The notes: a model not told the origin generated them from the letters alone. Shown: positions 50,037-59,510, counted from the first letter of the stretch. The stretch is DNA of 64,000 bases from Bacillota bacterium (GCA_029572815.1 JAKPUQ010000089.1:1-64000), one strand, 5' to 3'. A program made the numbers and translations.

Positions 50037-50414
50037 TCAAAGTTCGCTTTCTGCTATAACTTCAACCTCTACAAGCACACCCTTTGGAAGAGTCTTTACT
50101 GCTACGCAGCTTCTTGCAGGGAGCGATGTGAAGTACTTGCCGTAGATCTCATTGAAAGCGGCAAAATCGTTCATATCTGCCAGAAAGCAGGTAGTTTTTA
50201 CAGCCTTTTCAAATGAGGAACCTGCTGTGGCGAGAACTGCGCCCAGGTTTTTCATTACCTGCTCTGTCTGTTCCTCGATAGTTGTGCCCTTTACTGTGTT
50301 TGTGATCGGGTCAATAGCGATCTGTCCGCTGGTATAGACCATTCCTCTTGAGACCATTGCCTGTGAATAGGGACCTACTGCGGCAGGAGCCTTTTCTGTG
50401 TGTATCTTTATCAT
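50037..50414 (-). CDS. ridA: RidA-family enamine/imine deaminase
   Basis: 125 residues. MIKIHTEKAPAAVGPYSQAM, VYTSGQIAIDPITN, VKTTCFLADMNDFAAFNEIY and PARSCVAVKTLPKGVLVEVE are diagnostic; the arginine in PARS contacts substrate carboxylates. It hydrolyses reactive imines from PLP enzymes (such as IlvA-type or serine dehydratases) and so protects amino-acid metabolism. Weak context link to the leucine genes next door. Good GGAG site upstream. Confidence 0.95.
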   Translation of the reverse strand: MIKIHTEKAPAAVGPYSQAMVSRGMVYTSGQIAIDPITNTVKGTTIEEQTEQVMKNLGAVLATAGSSFEKAVKTTCFLADMNDFAAFNEIYGKYFTSLPARSCVAVKTLPKGVLVEVEVIAESEL

Positions 50415-50435
50415 AGTATTATCCTCCGTATGGGA

Positions 50436-51143
50436 TCATACAGCATCATCGTCATCCCAGTCCTCGCTGTCCCGGTCCCAGTCGTCGTCATCGTCGTCGT
50501 CCCAGTTCCGGTCCCAGCTGGATTCGCTTTTCTCGCCTGCATCAATGTTGACATAGCCGAAGTATTCATCGTCGCCCTTCTTGGTCATGAAAATGCAGAA
50601 CTGAGTGTAGGCTACGTCCTCGTCGTTGACCTTCATGTGGGATACCTGCTCAACAAGTGCGCAGGGGCCCTCATAGTCCTCGTCAGCCACCTTTGATGAC
50701 TTGATGTACTTATCCATATCAAAGCCGCTGCCCTCGATGCTGAAAACAGTGTCCTCGTCCTTCATTCCCTCGGCAACGAGCTGATAGTCCTTGCCGTAAA
50801 GGTGGAGGACTCCGTCCTCTGAGATGGAGATGGGATCGTCCTTGTACTGCTCGTTGAGCTTCTTGGGATCAAGCTCATCGGGGACATTGCCCATGGTCAT
50901 ATACCCCGTGTAGTGGTATGGACCTGCAAGAGCCTTGAGAGCTTCGGGATCGGCGTCTTTAGCTGTTGATCCTTCATTATTTGTTTCTTCTGTTTTGTTT
51001 TCAGCAGCTGTTTCCTCTGCAACAGTAGTTTCTGCCTTGGAAGAGGCTTTATCCTTGTCGGAAGCCTTTTCTTTGTCAGCGCCGCACCCCACGAGCGCTG
51101 CTGCGAAAATAAGTGCTGAAAGTCCCAATAATCCTTTTTTCAT
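50436..51143 (-). CDS. Lipoprotein with Asp/Trp-rich tail, unknown
   Basis: 235 residues from the ATG at 51143 (AGGAGG upstream). Lipobox LVGC with the cysteine near residue 20, a Lys/Glu/Thr-rich linker, then a folded part (AGPYHYTGYMTMGNVPDELD, GEGVLHLYG-type strands, VEQVSHMKVNDEDVAY). The last 30 residues alternate Trp, Asp and Arg (WDDDDDDDWDRDSEDWDDDD). Such an acidic tail could bind metal or calcium outside the cell. No family recognised. Confidence 0.78.
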   Translation of the reverse strand: MKKGLLGLSALIFAAALVGCGADKEKASDKDKASSKAETTVAEETAAENKTEETNNEGSTAKDADPEALKALAGPYHYTGYMTMGNVPDELDPKKLNEQYKDDPISISEDGVLHLYGKDYQLVAEGMKDEDTVFSIEGSGFDMDKYIKSSKVADEDYEGPCALVEQVSHMKVNDEDVAYTQFCIFMTKKGDDEYFGYVNIDAGEKSESSWDRNWDDDDDDDWDRDSEDWDDDDAV

Positions 51144-51202
51144 TTTTACCTCCTGATATTTCTGCAATATATAAAATATATACGCAAATATTTTATGTAT
51201 AT

Positions 51203-51231
51203 ATAATAATAGTTTTTACACAGAAAGTCAA
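51203..51231 (-). promoter_or_regulatory. Promoter of the acidic-tail lipoprotein
   Basis: Minus strand TTGACT (51226-51231), 17-base spacer, TATTAT (51203-51208). Confidence 0.7.
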
Positions 51232-51280
51232 TGAGGAAATTTTAAATTATTTGTGAAGTTCATGTGAACTCGTCATAGGT

Positions 51281-52354
51281 TTATATAACCTTTAATATAG
51301 CTTCTGTCATCTCCGTACAGCTGAGAGGCTCGCCCTTGTCGGTACCCATGAGATCGGCGGTCCTGAGACCTGCCTCAAGCACCTTATCCACGGCGTTTTC
51401 AATAGTCTCAGCCTCCTTTATGAGACCGAATGAATAGCGGAGCATCATAGCTCCCGAAAGGATAGTGGCAATGGGGTTAGCCAGGTTCTTTCCAGCGATA
51501 TCAGGTGCAGACCCGTGTATGGGCTCATAGAGACCACGCTTTGAAGCGCCCAGTGACGCCGAAGCCAGCATTCCTATGGAGCCTGTGATCTGCGAGGCTT
51601 CATCTGAAAGTATATCTCCGAACATATTGGAGGTCACTATCACATCGAACTGCCTGGGATCGCGTACCAGCTGCATAGCGGCGTTGTCCACGAACATATC
51701 CCTGTATTCCACCTCGGGGTACTGCTCCGACAGCTCATGCATGGTCTTTCTCCAGAGCCTTGAGGACTCCAGAACATTTGCCTTATCCACACTGCAAAGG
51801 CGCTTGCTGCGCTTCATAGCTGCTTCAAAGGCGACCTTGCCGATACGCTCTATCTCGGTGACGCTGTAAGCCTCGGTGTCGAATGCCTCCTGACCGTACT
51901 TTCCCTCGCGGTAGCCGCGGTCACCAAAGTAGATTCCTCCCGTGAGCTCGCGTACTATCATTATATCAAAGCCGTCACCCACTATCTCGTCCTTCAGTGG
52001 AGAAGCTCCGCGGAGAGCAGGGTAGAGCTTTGCAGGGCGCAGGTTAGTGAACAGTCCCATAGCCGAGCGTATGCCCAGAAGGGCCTTTTCGGGACGGTTG
52101 TCTCCGGGCTGGTCGTCCCACTTGGGACCGCCCACGGCTCCCAGTATGACACTGTCCGAAGCGAGGCAGCCGTCCACGGTCTCCTGGGGGAGGGGGAGTC
52201 CTGTTTCGTCAATGGCGCAGCCGCCGATGAGGTAGGGGTTAAAGGTGAATTTATGTCCGAACTTTTCTGCTGTCTTTTCAAGGACTGCCACGGCGCTGTC
52301 CACTATCTCGGGACCTATGCCGTCGCCCTTTAGCAATGCTATTTTCAGTTCCAT
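51281..52354 (-). CDS. leuB: 3-isopropylmalate dehydrogenase
   Basis: 357 residues, normal length. [60 protein letters not shown] and [20 protein letters not shown] are diagnostic, including the substrate loop LLGIR and the NAD-binding GSAPDIAGK. It oxidatively decarboxylates 3-isopropylmalate to the ketoacid of leucine. Last gene of the ilv-leu run on the minus strand, 56 bases after the membrane protease-like gene. ATG after AAGGAG. Confidence 0.97.
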   Translation of the reverse strand: MELKIALLKGDGIGPEIVDSAVAVLEKTAEKFGHKFTFNPYLIGGCAIDETGLPLPQETVDGCLASDSVILGAVGGPKWDDQPGDNRPEKALLGIRSAMGLFTNLRPAKLYPALRGASPLKDEIVGDGFDIMIVRELTGGIYFGDRGYREGKYGQEAFDTEAYSVTEIERIGKVAFEAAMKRSKRLCSVDKANVLESSRLWRKTMHELSEQYPEVEYRDMFVDNAAMQLVRDPRQFDVIVTSNMFGDILSDEASQITGSIGMLASASLGASKRGLYEPIHGSAPDIAGKNLANPIATILSGAMMLRYSFGLIKEAETIENAVDKVLEAGLRTADLMGTDKGEPLSCTEMTEAILKVI

Positions 52355-52410
52355 AATTACTCCTTTCGTTTAATGAAAAATGCAGTGCCGCGCAGAACGC
52401 GCGCTGCATA

Positions 52411-53067
52411 CTATATATATGTTTCATGCTCATAGGAGGCTCCCATTGCCTTGTAGCAGCGGTATGCGGCATAGCATATGCCTGCTGTCAGGAACAGCCT
52501 GATCGCCATTGAGACAGGCATTATAAACACCGCTCCTGCGAGGTTGCCAAGGAAGTGCAGAAATACCGCTATGGGCAGCATTATGATCGACTTGTTCATC
52601 TGTATGCCGTAGAATATGAGGACGGTCACGCCGATACAGAAAGCCGCGCCTTCGATGAAGCCAAACAAATTCACGGGGAAGATATCCGCGGCTGCCCTGC
52701 CTGTGCCGATAAGGTTTATGCAGGTAAATCCCGAGCCTATGCTCTCGAAGGCGCTGTGGCCTATTGCGTAGGTGACTGCGTCCCTGCGGTGGTCATATGA
52801 CCTGAGGAGCCAGCGAAGCACAGCAAACTTGCTGCCCTCCTCAAATATGCCGTAGAGCAGAGCCTGCTGCAAATAGAATGAGAGGTAGTCGCTGCGGTCA
52901 AAGCCTGAGCGTATTGCTCCCGCGACAAAAAATACAGGGAAGCATACCGCAAGTGCAACAGGTGCGGGGAGTATCCGTGCTCCTGTCCTTTTGTGCCAGA
53001 ATATCAGCAGGAGCAGCGGCCCCAGCAGATTTGTAAGTCCTGCCAGAAGGCAGCTCAGGTCAGTCAT
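52411..53067 (-). CDS. PrsW/YhfC-like intramembrane protease-type protein
   Basis: 218 residues from the ATG at 53067 (GAAGGAGACCATC upstream). Six to seven membrane helices with the candidate catalytic pieces GIFEEGSKFAVLRWLL (EExxK), HSAFESIGSG and FLHFLGNLAGAVF, the E..H..H arrangement of the CPBP/PrsW/YhfC superfamily of intramembrane proteases. Substrate unknown. It lies between leuD and leuB and overlaps the Nudix gene by eight bases, so it is expressed with leucine synthesis for reasons not obvious. Confidence 0.75.
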   Translation of the reverse strand: MTDLSCLLAGLTNLLGPLLLLIFWHKRTGARILPAPVALAVCFPVFFVAGAIRSGFDRSDYLSFYLQQALLYGIFEEGSKFAVLRWLLRSYDHRRDAVTYAIGHSAFESIGSGFTCINLIGTGRAAADIFPVNLFGFIEGAAFCIGVTVLIFYGIQMNKSIIMLPIAVFLHFLGNLAGAVFIMPVSMAIRLFLTAGICYAAYRCYKAMGASYEHETYI

Positions 53068-53485
53068 GATGGTCTCCTTCATTGAGAATGTTAAAAACAT
53101 TGTTCTTCTCGAAATCGCTGATTATCTCAGCAGGAAGCAGGGAACGGCACTTCTGTTCGTCAGCCCATACAAATGAGCTGTGTTCAGAGCTCAGCCTTAC
53201 GTCTTCTTCATCTGTTTCGCACAGATATGCTATGATAAGATCGGGGACCTCATGGTGTAAGAGCGCAATATAAGCGATATTGCTTATCCTGATATGCTCA
53301 ATGCCTGTTTCTTCCCTGACCTCTCGCCTTGCTGCCTCCTCGGGAGTCTCTCCGCTTTCGACACTGCCGCCTGCATTTTCCCATGTATCTGCGCCTGTGT
53401 CATCATTTTCACTGCGCCTGACAAGTAGAAAGCGGTTCAGCTTTTTATTGTGGATTATACATTTTACGATTATCCTTGCTGTCAT
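53060..53485 (-). CDS. Nudix hydrolase
   Basis: 141 residues with a perfect Nudix box, GGSVESGETPEEAARREVREETGI, split here as GGSVESGETPEEAARR and EVREETGI. Hydrolyses a nucleoside diphosphate linked to another group, for example oxidised nucleotides. Substrate unknown. Located between leuD and the membrane protease gene with an eight-base overlap to the latter. Confidence 0.93.
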   Translation of the reverse strand: MTARIIVKCIIHNKKLNRFLLVRRSENDDTGADTWENAGGSVESGETPEEAARREVREETGIEHIRISNIAYIALLHHEVPDLIIAYLCETDEEDVRLSSEHSSFVWADEQKCRSLLPAEIISDFEKNNVFNILNEGDHHD

Positions 53486-53495
53486 TTTCTGCGCC

Positions 53496-53987
53496 TCAGA
53501 AAGCTTCGTTCACGATAGCCTGCATAAGTCCGCCGTTTTCGATTATCTTCTGTACGAACTCTGGGAAGGGAGCTGTCTTGTACTCCTTACCCGTAGTTAT
53601 ATTGCGTATGATACCGTTGTCGAGGTCGGCTTCCACGGTGTCTCCCTCGGATATCTCCTCAGCAGCCGCAGGACATTCCACGATTGCAAGTCCTATGTTT
53701 ATGGCGTTGCGGTAGAAGATACGGGCGAAGCTCTTGGCGATGACCAGTGAGACTCCGCTTGCCTTTATGGCTATGGGAGCGTGCTCACGGGAGGAGCCGC
53801 AGCCGAAATTCTGACCTGCGGTGATGATGTCCCCCTGCTTTACGCGGCTGACGAAGGTCTTGTCAAGGTCCTCCATGCAGTGGCTTGCAAGCTCCTTGTG
53901 GTCGCTGGTATTGAGGTAACGTGCAGGGATAATAACGTCTGTGTCCACGTTGTCGCCGTACTTTATAACGCTTCCTGTGTATTTCAT
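53496..53987 (-). CDS. leuD: 3-isopropylmalate dehydratase small subunit
   Basis: 163 residues from the ATG at 53987 (AGGTAATGGAAAA upstream). [20 protein letters not shown] and [20 protein letters not shown] are the swivelling-domain hallmarks. With LeuC it isomerises 2- to 3-isopropylmalate. Stop and start of leuC and leuD overlap (ATGA), so the subunits are coupled. Confidence 0.97.
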   Translation of the reverse strand: MKYTGSVIKYGDNVDTDVIIPARYLNTSDHKELASHCMEDLDKTFVSRVKQGDIITAGQNFGCGSSREHAPIAIKASGVSLVIAKSFARIFYRNAINIGLAIVECPAAAEEISEGDTVEADLDNGIIRNITTGKEYKTAPFPEFVQKIIENGGLMQAIVNEAF

Positions 53988-55252
53988 TTTTCCATTACCT
54001 CCCATGGGCTTGTTATCCTGCCTGTTACTGCGCTTGCTGCGGCAGTTGCAGGGCTTGCAAGGTACACCTCTGACTCGGGGTGACCCATTCTTCCCACGAA
54101 ATTGCGGTTTGTGGTGGTTATGGCTCTCTCTCCTGCGGCAAGTATGCCCATGTATCCGCCGAGACAGGGACCACAAGTGGGGGTGGAGACTACCGCGCCG
54201 AATTCGATGAATGTGCGGAGGAGTCCCATTTCCATAGCGTCAAGGTAGACCTGCTGGGTCGCGGGGATAACTATGACGCGGACGTTCTTTGCAGCCTTTC
54301 TGCCCTTCATTATCTCTGCGGCAGCGATAAGGTCCTCAAGCCTGCCGTTGGTGCAGGAGCCTATGACCACCTGGTCTATCTTCACATCGCCTATTTCACC
54401 GAAGGCCTTTGCGTTTTCGGGAAGGTGGGGGAAAGCCACGGTAGGCTCAATTGCCGAAAGGTCAATGTCAATGACCTCGTCATACTCCGCGTCGGGGTCG
54501 GCACTGTACACAACGGGCTCTGCGCCGCCGTGCTGACGGATATAGTCAAGGGTGATATCGTCCACCTCGAAGATACCGTTCTTTGCGCCTGCCTCGATAG
54601 CCATGTTGGCGATGCAGAGGCGGTCAGCCATGGACAGTGAGGAGAGTCCCTCGCCTGTGAACTCCATAGAGCGGTAGAGGGCGCCGTCAACGCCTATTTT
54701 TCCGATGATGTGGAGGATAACGTCCTTACCGGAAACGTATCTGCGGAGGCTTCCCGTAAGGTTGAACTTAATGGCAGAGGGCACCTTGAACCACGCCTTG
54801 CCCGTTGCCATGCCGCAAGCCATATCCGTGGAGCCGACGCCTGTGGAGAAGGCTCCCAGAGCGCCGTAGGTGCAGGTGTGGGAGTCGGCGCCGATGACTG
54901 CATTTCCCGCGGTGACCAGTCCTTTTTCGGGGAGCAGGGCGTGTTCAATGCCCATTTCTCCCACATCGTAAAAATGGGTTATTTCCTTTTCTCCGCAGAA
55001 ATCGCGGCACATTTTGCACTGCTCTGCCGCTTTTATGTCCTTGTTTGGAGCGAAGTGATCCATGACCATGGTGATCTTATCTTTGTCGAACACGCTGTCC
55101 TTGCCAAGCTTTGCGAACTCCTTGATAGCTACGGGAGAGGTGATATCGTTGCCGAGGACCAGATCTAAGTCGGCTAAGATAAGCTCTCCTGCGCTGACGG
55201 ACTCTCTGCCCGAGTGAGCCGCAAGTATCTTCTGCGTCATTGTCATTGCCAT
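53984..55252 (-). CDS. leuC: 3-isopropylmalate dehydratase large subunit
   Basis: 422 residues from the ATG at 55252. The [4Fe-4S] cysteines lie in [14 protein letters not shown] and [34 protein letters not shown] and [15 protein letters not shown] are substrate and active-site regions. Length is that of the archaeal/Clostridial type with a separate small subunit. It starts 50 bases after the corrected ilvH stop; no strong ribosome site, which suggests coupling or a weak site AAAGAAGC. Confidence 0.97.
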   Translation of the reverse strand: MAMTMTQKILAAHSGRESVSAGELILADLDLVLGNDITSPVAIKEFAKLGKDSVFDKDKITMVMDHFAPNKDIKAAEQCKMCRDFCGEKEITHFYDVGEMGIEHALLPEKGLVTAGNAVIGADSHTCTYGALGAFSTGVGSTDMACGMATGKAWFKVPSAIKFNLTGSLRRYVSGKDVILHIIGKIGVDGALYRSMEFTGEGLSSLSMADRLCIANMAIEAGAKNGIFEVDDITLDYIRQHGGAEPVVYSADPDAEYDEVIDIDLSAIEPTVAFPHLPENAKAFGEIGDVKIDQVVIGSCTNGRLEDLIAAAEIMKGRKAAKNVRVIVIPATQQVYLDAMEMGLLRTFIEFGAVVSTPTCGPCLGGYMGILAAGERAITTTNRNFVGRMGHPESEVYLASPATAAASAVTGRITSPWEVMEK

Positions 55253-55301
55253 TTTTACACGCTTCTTTCGTATATATTTGCCGCGGAGCTGTTCCGCTTT
55301 G

Positions 55302-55803
55302 TTATTTCGCTGTCTTGAGGCAGTTCTCGCCCCTCTCGATAGCCACGATACCCGTGCGGCACATCTCCATGATGCCATAGGGCTTGAGAAGCTGGATAAA
55401 AGCGTCTATCTTTGATGTCTCGCCCGTGAGCTCGCATACAAGAGCCGTGGGGGGAATAGTCAACTATCTTTGAGCGGAATATCTCAACTGCTGTCATGAT
55501 GTCCTGTCTTATCTCTGTCTTGTTCCTTACCTTGATGAGGAGGAGCTCCCTGATAACGGTATCCTTGCTGTCCAGCACCTCTACCTCTCTGACGTCATGG
55601 AGCTTCTGGAGCTGCTGGAGTATGCGCTCCTTGATGTCCTCGTCGCCGTGGAAGGCTATGGTTATACGGGAAAAACCGCTTGACTCTGTCTCGCCCACGG
55701 TAAGGCTGTCGATGTTGAAGCCCCGTCTGGTGAACATTCCCGAAACTCGTGAAAGAACACCCGAAACGTTGGCAACTATAACTCCTATTACATACTGATC
55801 CAT
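55302..55803 (-). pseudogene. ilvH: Acetolactate synthase small subunit, one-base frameshift
   Basis: From the ATG at 55803 (GTGAGGTG upstream) the ACT-domain protein reads MDQYVIGVIVANVSGVLSRV, FNIDSLTVGETESSGFSRIT and RELLLIKVRNKTEIRQDIM. After KIVDYSP the frame is wrong, because the six-G run (55449-55454) has one base too many; five bases give [20 protein letters not shown] and a normal end at 55302. So the regulatory subunit (valine feedback) is probably intact in the organism. 10 bases after ilvB. Confidence 0.9.
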
Positions 55804-55813
55804 AACTGTCACC

Positions 55814-57496
55814 TCACTTTATCTCAGTAATTATGTCGTCAACCGAGCCCTCGGGAGGAAGCATGGGAAGAACGAACTCGTCGCAGTCAACTGCACAGTC
55901 AATGACGAATGGTCCCTCGCAGGCGAAGGCTCTCTCCGCCAGCTTTTCAAGCTCCTCGTTGGTCGCGGCTCTGCCGCCCTCTGCACCGAAAGCCTCAGCC
56001 AGCTTTACGAAATCGGTCTTTCTGTTGAAGGTGGTGCAGGAGTAGTGTCTGTCGAAGAAAAGTGTCTGCCACTGGCGCACCATGCCCAGCACTCCGTTGT
56101 TCATGATGACGATGGTAACGGGAGTCTGCTGTGATACGGCAGTAGCCAGCTCATTGAGGTTCATGCCGAAGCTGCCGTCGCCCGTAAAGAGTACGGCACG
56201 TCTGCCCGTAGCTGCACAGGCGCCTATGGCTGCACCCAGACCGTAGCCCATGGTGCCGAGACCGCCGCTGGTGAGGAAGGTGCGGGGCTTTTTCAGAGGG
56301 TATCTCTGAGCGGTCCACATCTGGTGCTGACCTACGTCGGTGGCGATTATGGTATCATCGCCTGCGTGAGCGCTTATGATGTCAACGATGTCATAGGGGT
56401 GAAGGAAGCCGCTTTTGGTCTTTCTTGCGGAGGCAGTCCTTGCAGCCTCCTCATTTTTCAGCTCCTCGATGCGCTGAGCCCACTGAGGACGCTTCTTTGC
56501 TTCCGTCATGGCGATAAGGCGCTCTGCGGCGTCTCTTATGTCGCCCCTTATGGCAAGGTCGGCGTTGATGTTTTTGTGGAGCTCCGCTCCGTCTATGTCA
56601 ATATGGATTATGCTGAAGTGCTTTGCATAGCGGGATTTGTTTCCCGTAGCCCTGTCGCTGAAGCGAGCTCCCAGAGCTATTACCAGGTCGGCTTCGTCCT
56701 CGGCTATTGAGGAGGCGTAGTGTCCGTGCATACCCTGCATACCCAGGAATTTCGGGTGGTCGCAGGGAACTGCGGAAAGTCCCATAAGTGAGCAGCCCAT
56801 AGGCGCGTCTATCTGCTCCGCCAGAGCGATTATCTGGGCGGAAGCCTTGCCGCTGATGACTCCGCCGCCGAAGTAGATATAGGGTCTCTCGGCATTGTTT
56901 ATCATCTCGGCAGCCTTTTTCAGCTTCTCCTCTGAGGCAAAGGTGATAGGATAGGGGATAACGGGCTGAGCATTTGCCTCGAATTCAAAAAGTGCAGTCT
57001 GAACGTCCTTGGGGATATCCACCAGCACAGGGCCCGGACGTCCCGATTTGGCTATTTTGAAGGCTGTGCGGAGGGTGTCCGCCAGCTCGCTTATGTCCTT
57101 TACGATGAAGTTATGCTTGGTGATAGGCATGGTCACGCCGACGATGTCCACCTCCTGGAAGCTGTCCCTTCCGATGAGCTCGCAGGGGACGTTTCCCGTT
57201 ATTGCCACCATGGGGACAGAGTCCAGAGCTGCCGTAGCTATGCCCGTTACAAGGTTTGTAGCGCCGGGGCCCGATGTGGCGATGACAACGCCAACCTTTC
57301 CCGTAGCCCTTGCGTAGCCGTCTGCGGCATGAGCCGCCCCCTGTTCGTGGGCGGAGAGTATCTGCTTTATGCGGTCGCGGGCAGTGTAGAGCTCGTCAAA
57401 AAGGTCTATGACCTGACCTCCCGGATAGCAGAAAATAGTATCACAGCCCTGCTCGATAAGTGTCTCAACAACGATTTTTGCACCTGAAATTTTCAT
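55814..57496 (-). CDS. ilvB: Acetolactate synthase large subunit
   Basis: 560 residues from the ATG at 57496 (AAAGGATTTTGATACT upstream). TPP-enzyme features: GCDTIFCYPGGQVIDLFDEL, the catalytic Glu in SAHEQGAAHAADGYARATGK, FAD/TPP-binding GDGSFGMNLNELATA and NNGVLGMVRQWQTLFF. It makes acetolactate for valine and leucine or acetohydroxybutyrate for isoleucine. First structural gene after the leader peptide at 57607, with the attenuator between them. Confidence 0.96.
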   Translation of the reverse strand: MKISGAKIVVETLIEQGCDTIFCYPGGQVIDLFDELYTARDRIKQILSAHEQGAAHAADGYARATGKVGVVIATSGPGATNLVTGIATAALDSVPMVAITGNVPCELIGRDSFQEVDIVGVTMPITKHNFIVKDISELADTLRTAFKIAKSGRPGPVLVDIPKDVQTALFEFEANAQPVIPYPITFASEEKLKKAAEMINNAERPYIYFGGGVISGKASAQIIALAEQIDAPMGCSLMGLSAVPCDHPKFLGMQGMHGHYASSIAEDEADLVIALGARFSDRATGNKSRYAKHFSIIHIDIDGAELHKNINADLAIRGDIRDAAERLIAMTEAKKRPQWAQRIEELKNEEAARTASARKTKSGFLHPYDIVDIISAHAGDDTIIATDVGQHQMWTAQRYPLKKPRTFLTSGGLGTMGYGLGAAIGACAATGRRAVLFTGDGSFGMNLNELATAVSQQTPVTIVIMNNGVLGMVRQWQTLFFDRHYSCTTFNRKTDFVKLAEAFGAEGGRAATNEELEKLAERAFACEGPFVIDCAVDCDEFVLPMLPPEGSVDDIITEIK

Positions 57497-57545
57497 AGTA
57501 TCAAAATCCTTTACTTTAATGTCTTGTATCTGATGAAAAACAAAA

Positions 57546-57570
57546 GCCCTCCGACATTCTGTCGGAGGGC
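57546..57570 (-). terminator. ilvB attenuator terminator
   Basis: Minus strand GCCCTCCGACA-GAA-TGTCGGAGGGC, then TTTTGTTTTTC. It lies 37 bases after the leader peptide stop and 50 bases before ilvB. Confidence 0.9.
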
Positions 57571-57606
57571 AAGGCTTCTTTGTAACAACTGATATACAGC
57601 TATATA

Positions 57607-57714
57607 TCAGGCAAGAGCGCCGTTCAGACAGAACGAAAAGAGACCGCAGCCGTTCACGCTGATGACTGCGCCCGAAATAATGACATGACCTGTTTTCATA
57701 ACAGCGATCTTCAT
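57607..57714 (-). CDS. Probable ilv leader peptide
   Basis: 35 codons from the ATG at 57714 with GGGAG nine bases upstream: MKIAVMKTGHVIISGAVISV, then NGCGLFSFCLNGALA and TGA. It holds three Ile, five Val and three Leu and ends shortly before the attenuator hairpin. Classical ilv leaders work in the same way: shortage of charged Ile/Val/Leu tRNA stalls the ribosome and prevents the terminator from forming. The two cysteines and G-rich middle are unusual. No T-box sequence (GGTGG-type) is seen here, unlike leuA upstream. Confidence 0.75.
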   Translation of the reverse strand: MKIAVMKTGHVIISGAVISVNGCGLFSFCLNGALA

Positions 57715-57746
57715 TATTCTTCGCTCCCTTCTGATAATATAACTGA

Positions 57747-57775
57747 ATTATAACACTTTGCAGGTGCAAAATCAA
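57747..57775 (-). promoter_or_regulatory. Promoter of the ilvB leader
   Basis: Minus strand TTGATT (57770-57775), 17-base spacer, TATAAT (57747-57752), 67 bases beyond the leuA stop. Confidence 0.8.
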
Positions 57776-57842
57776 TAAGAAGCGGCATTTTTCGGGGAAT
57801 ATTCTCTGTGTATGTGATTTTCAACGGTCCTATTTGTGCGAT

Positions 57843-59510
57843 TTAACGAGTTTTTGTCAGCATATTGTTTACCGCGCTGACGAGAGCCTTTACAGAGGAG
57901 GTGATGATATCGTTGTCTATGCCTGTTCCCCAGAAGCTCTTTCCGTCTCCTGCGATTATCTCCACATAGGACACAGCCTTTGAAGCCGAGCCCACTTCAA
58001 GGGCGTGCTCGGAGTAGGTGTTCAGGCTGTATTCAGCTCCCGTATAGGAGCGGATAGCGTTGCTGACGGCGTCAAGACGACCGTTACCCATATCGGTGAC
58101 GGTGACGTTCCTGCCGTTATAGCTGAAGCTTATGGTAGCCTCGATGCCGTCACGCTGAACGAAGTGAGTCTCGGTGATGTTTATGGGAGTGATTATGTCC
58201 ACATAGTTGGTCTTGAATATCTCGTAGACCTCGTCGGGGAGGAGCTCCTTGTGCTTGTGGTCGGAAACGCTTTTGACCAGATAGCCCACGCTCTCGCGCA
58301 TTTTCTTGGGCAGGTCATAGCCGAAGCGGGTCTCCAGGATATAGCCGATACCGCCCTTGCCGGACTGGCTGTTGATGCGGATAACGTCTGCGGAGTATTC
58401 TCTGCCCACGTCCTCAGGGTCCAGAGGCAGATAGGGAACGGTCCAGTATTGAGTGTGCCCTTCCTCGCGCCACTTCATGCCCTTGGCGATAGCGTCCTGA
58501 TGAGAGCCGCTGAAGGCAGCGAACACAAGCTTGCCCGAATAGGGCTGGCGCTCGTTGATGTTCATTCGGGTCACACGGGTATACAGCTCGGATATTGACG
58601 GTATATCGCCGAATTCCAGCTGAGGATCAACGCCCTGTGAGTACATATTCATAGCCAGTGTAACAATATCCACATTTCCCGTGCGCTCGCCGTTTCCGAA
58701 GAGAGTTCCCTCGACTCTGTCGGCGCCTGCCAGCAGACCCATTTCCGTGTCCGCAACTGCGCAGCCGCGGTCATTGTGTGGGTGGAGGGAGACTATGACG
58801 TTCTCGCGGTATTTCAGGTTATCGCACATATACTCTATCTGGTTTGCGTAGACATGAGGCATGGACAGCTGCACCGTTACGGGGAGGTTGATTATCACCT
58901 TGTCCTCAGCAGTGGGCTCCCATACGTCCAGCACGGCGTTGCATATCTCCAGAGCGAACTCGGGCTCGGTGCCTGTGAAGCTTTCGGGAGAGTATTCAAA
59001 GCGGAAATTGCCCTCGTACCTCTCGCGGTACTCCTTGCAGAGCTTTGCACCGCTGACGGCGATGTCGATTATCTCCTCTTTGCTCTTGCGGAACACCTGC
59101 TCTCGCTGAGCCACAGAGGTGGAGTTGTAAAGGTGGACGATGGCGTTCTTGCAGCCCTTCAGCGCCTCAAAGGTCTTTTCGATGATGTGCTCTCTTGACT
59201 GTGTCAGCACCTGAATGGTCACATCGTCGGGTATGAGGTCCTGCTCGATGAGGGTGCGGCAGAAGTCATATTCGGTCTCGGACGCCGCAGGGAAGCCGAT
59301 CTCGATCTCCTTGAAGCCGATGTCCACCAGCATCTGGAAGAACTCCAGCTTCTCACCCAGACTCATGGGGATTATCAGTGCCTGGTTGCCGTCCCGGAGA
59401 TCTACGCTGCACCATATGGGGGCCTTGTCAACGTATGACCTCTTTGTCCATTTCATCTCCGTTGCAGGGGCTTCAAAAAACTGTCTTGTGTACTTGTTTA
59501 CGTTATTCAT
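57843..59510 (-). CDS. leuA: 2-isopropylmalate synthase
   Basis: 555 residues, the LeuA2 type seen in many Gram-positives (others about 510). APIWCSVDLRDGNQALIIPM, ASETEYDFCRTLI and VIVSLHPHNDRGCAVADTEM carry the metal and acetyl-CoA sites; the last ~120 residues are the regulatory domain for leucine feedback. Makes the first committed intermediate of leucine from 2-ketoisovalerate and acetyl-CoA. First gene of the leucine block, with a Leu T-box upstream and the ilvB leader 128 bases downstream. Confidence 0.97.
   Translation of the reverse strand: MNNVNKYTRQFFEAPATEMKWTKRSYVDKAPIWCSVDLRDGNQALIIPMSLGEKLEFFQMLVDIGFKEIEIGFPAASETEYDFCRTLIEQDLIPDDVTIQVLTQSREHIIEKTFEALKGCKNAIVHLYNSTSVAQREQVFRKSKEEIIDIAVSGAKLCKEYRERYEGNFRFEYSPESFTGTEPEFALEICNAVLDVWEPTAEDKVIINLPVTVQLSMPHVYANQIEYMCDNLKYRENVIVSLHPHNDRGCAVADTEMGLLAGADRVEGTLFGNGERTGNVDIVTLAMNMYSQGVDPQLEFGDIPSISELYTRVTRMNINERQPYSGKLVFAAFSGSHQDAIAKGMKWREEGHTQYWTVPYLPLDPEDVGREYSADVIRINSQSGKGGIGYILETRFGYDLPKKMRESVGYLVKSVSDHKHKELLPDEVYEIFKTNYVDIITPINITETHFVQRDGIEATISFSYNGRNVTVTDMGNGRLDAVSNAIRSYTGAEYSLNTYSEHALEVGSASKAVSYVEIIAGDGKSFWGTGIDNDIITSSVKALVSAVNNMLTKTR

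Noticed and set aside
55255-55301. Alternative C-terminus of IlvH in the wrong frame
   Set aside because: The sequence after KIVDYSP is frame noise; the five-G version restores the family end at 55302.
57497-57775. Longer IlvB start far upstream
   Set aside because: It would read through the leader peptide region and attenuator; the ATG at 57496 matches the family start.
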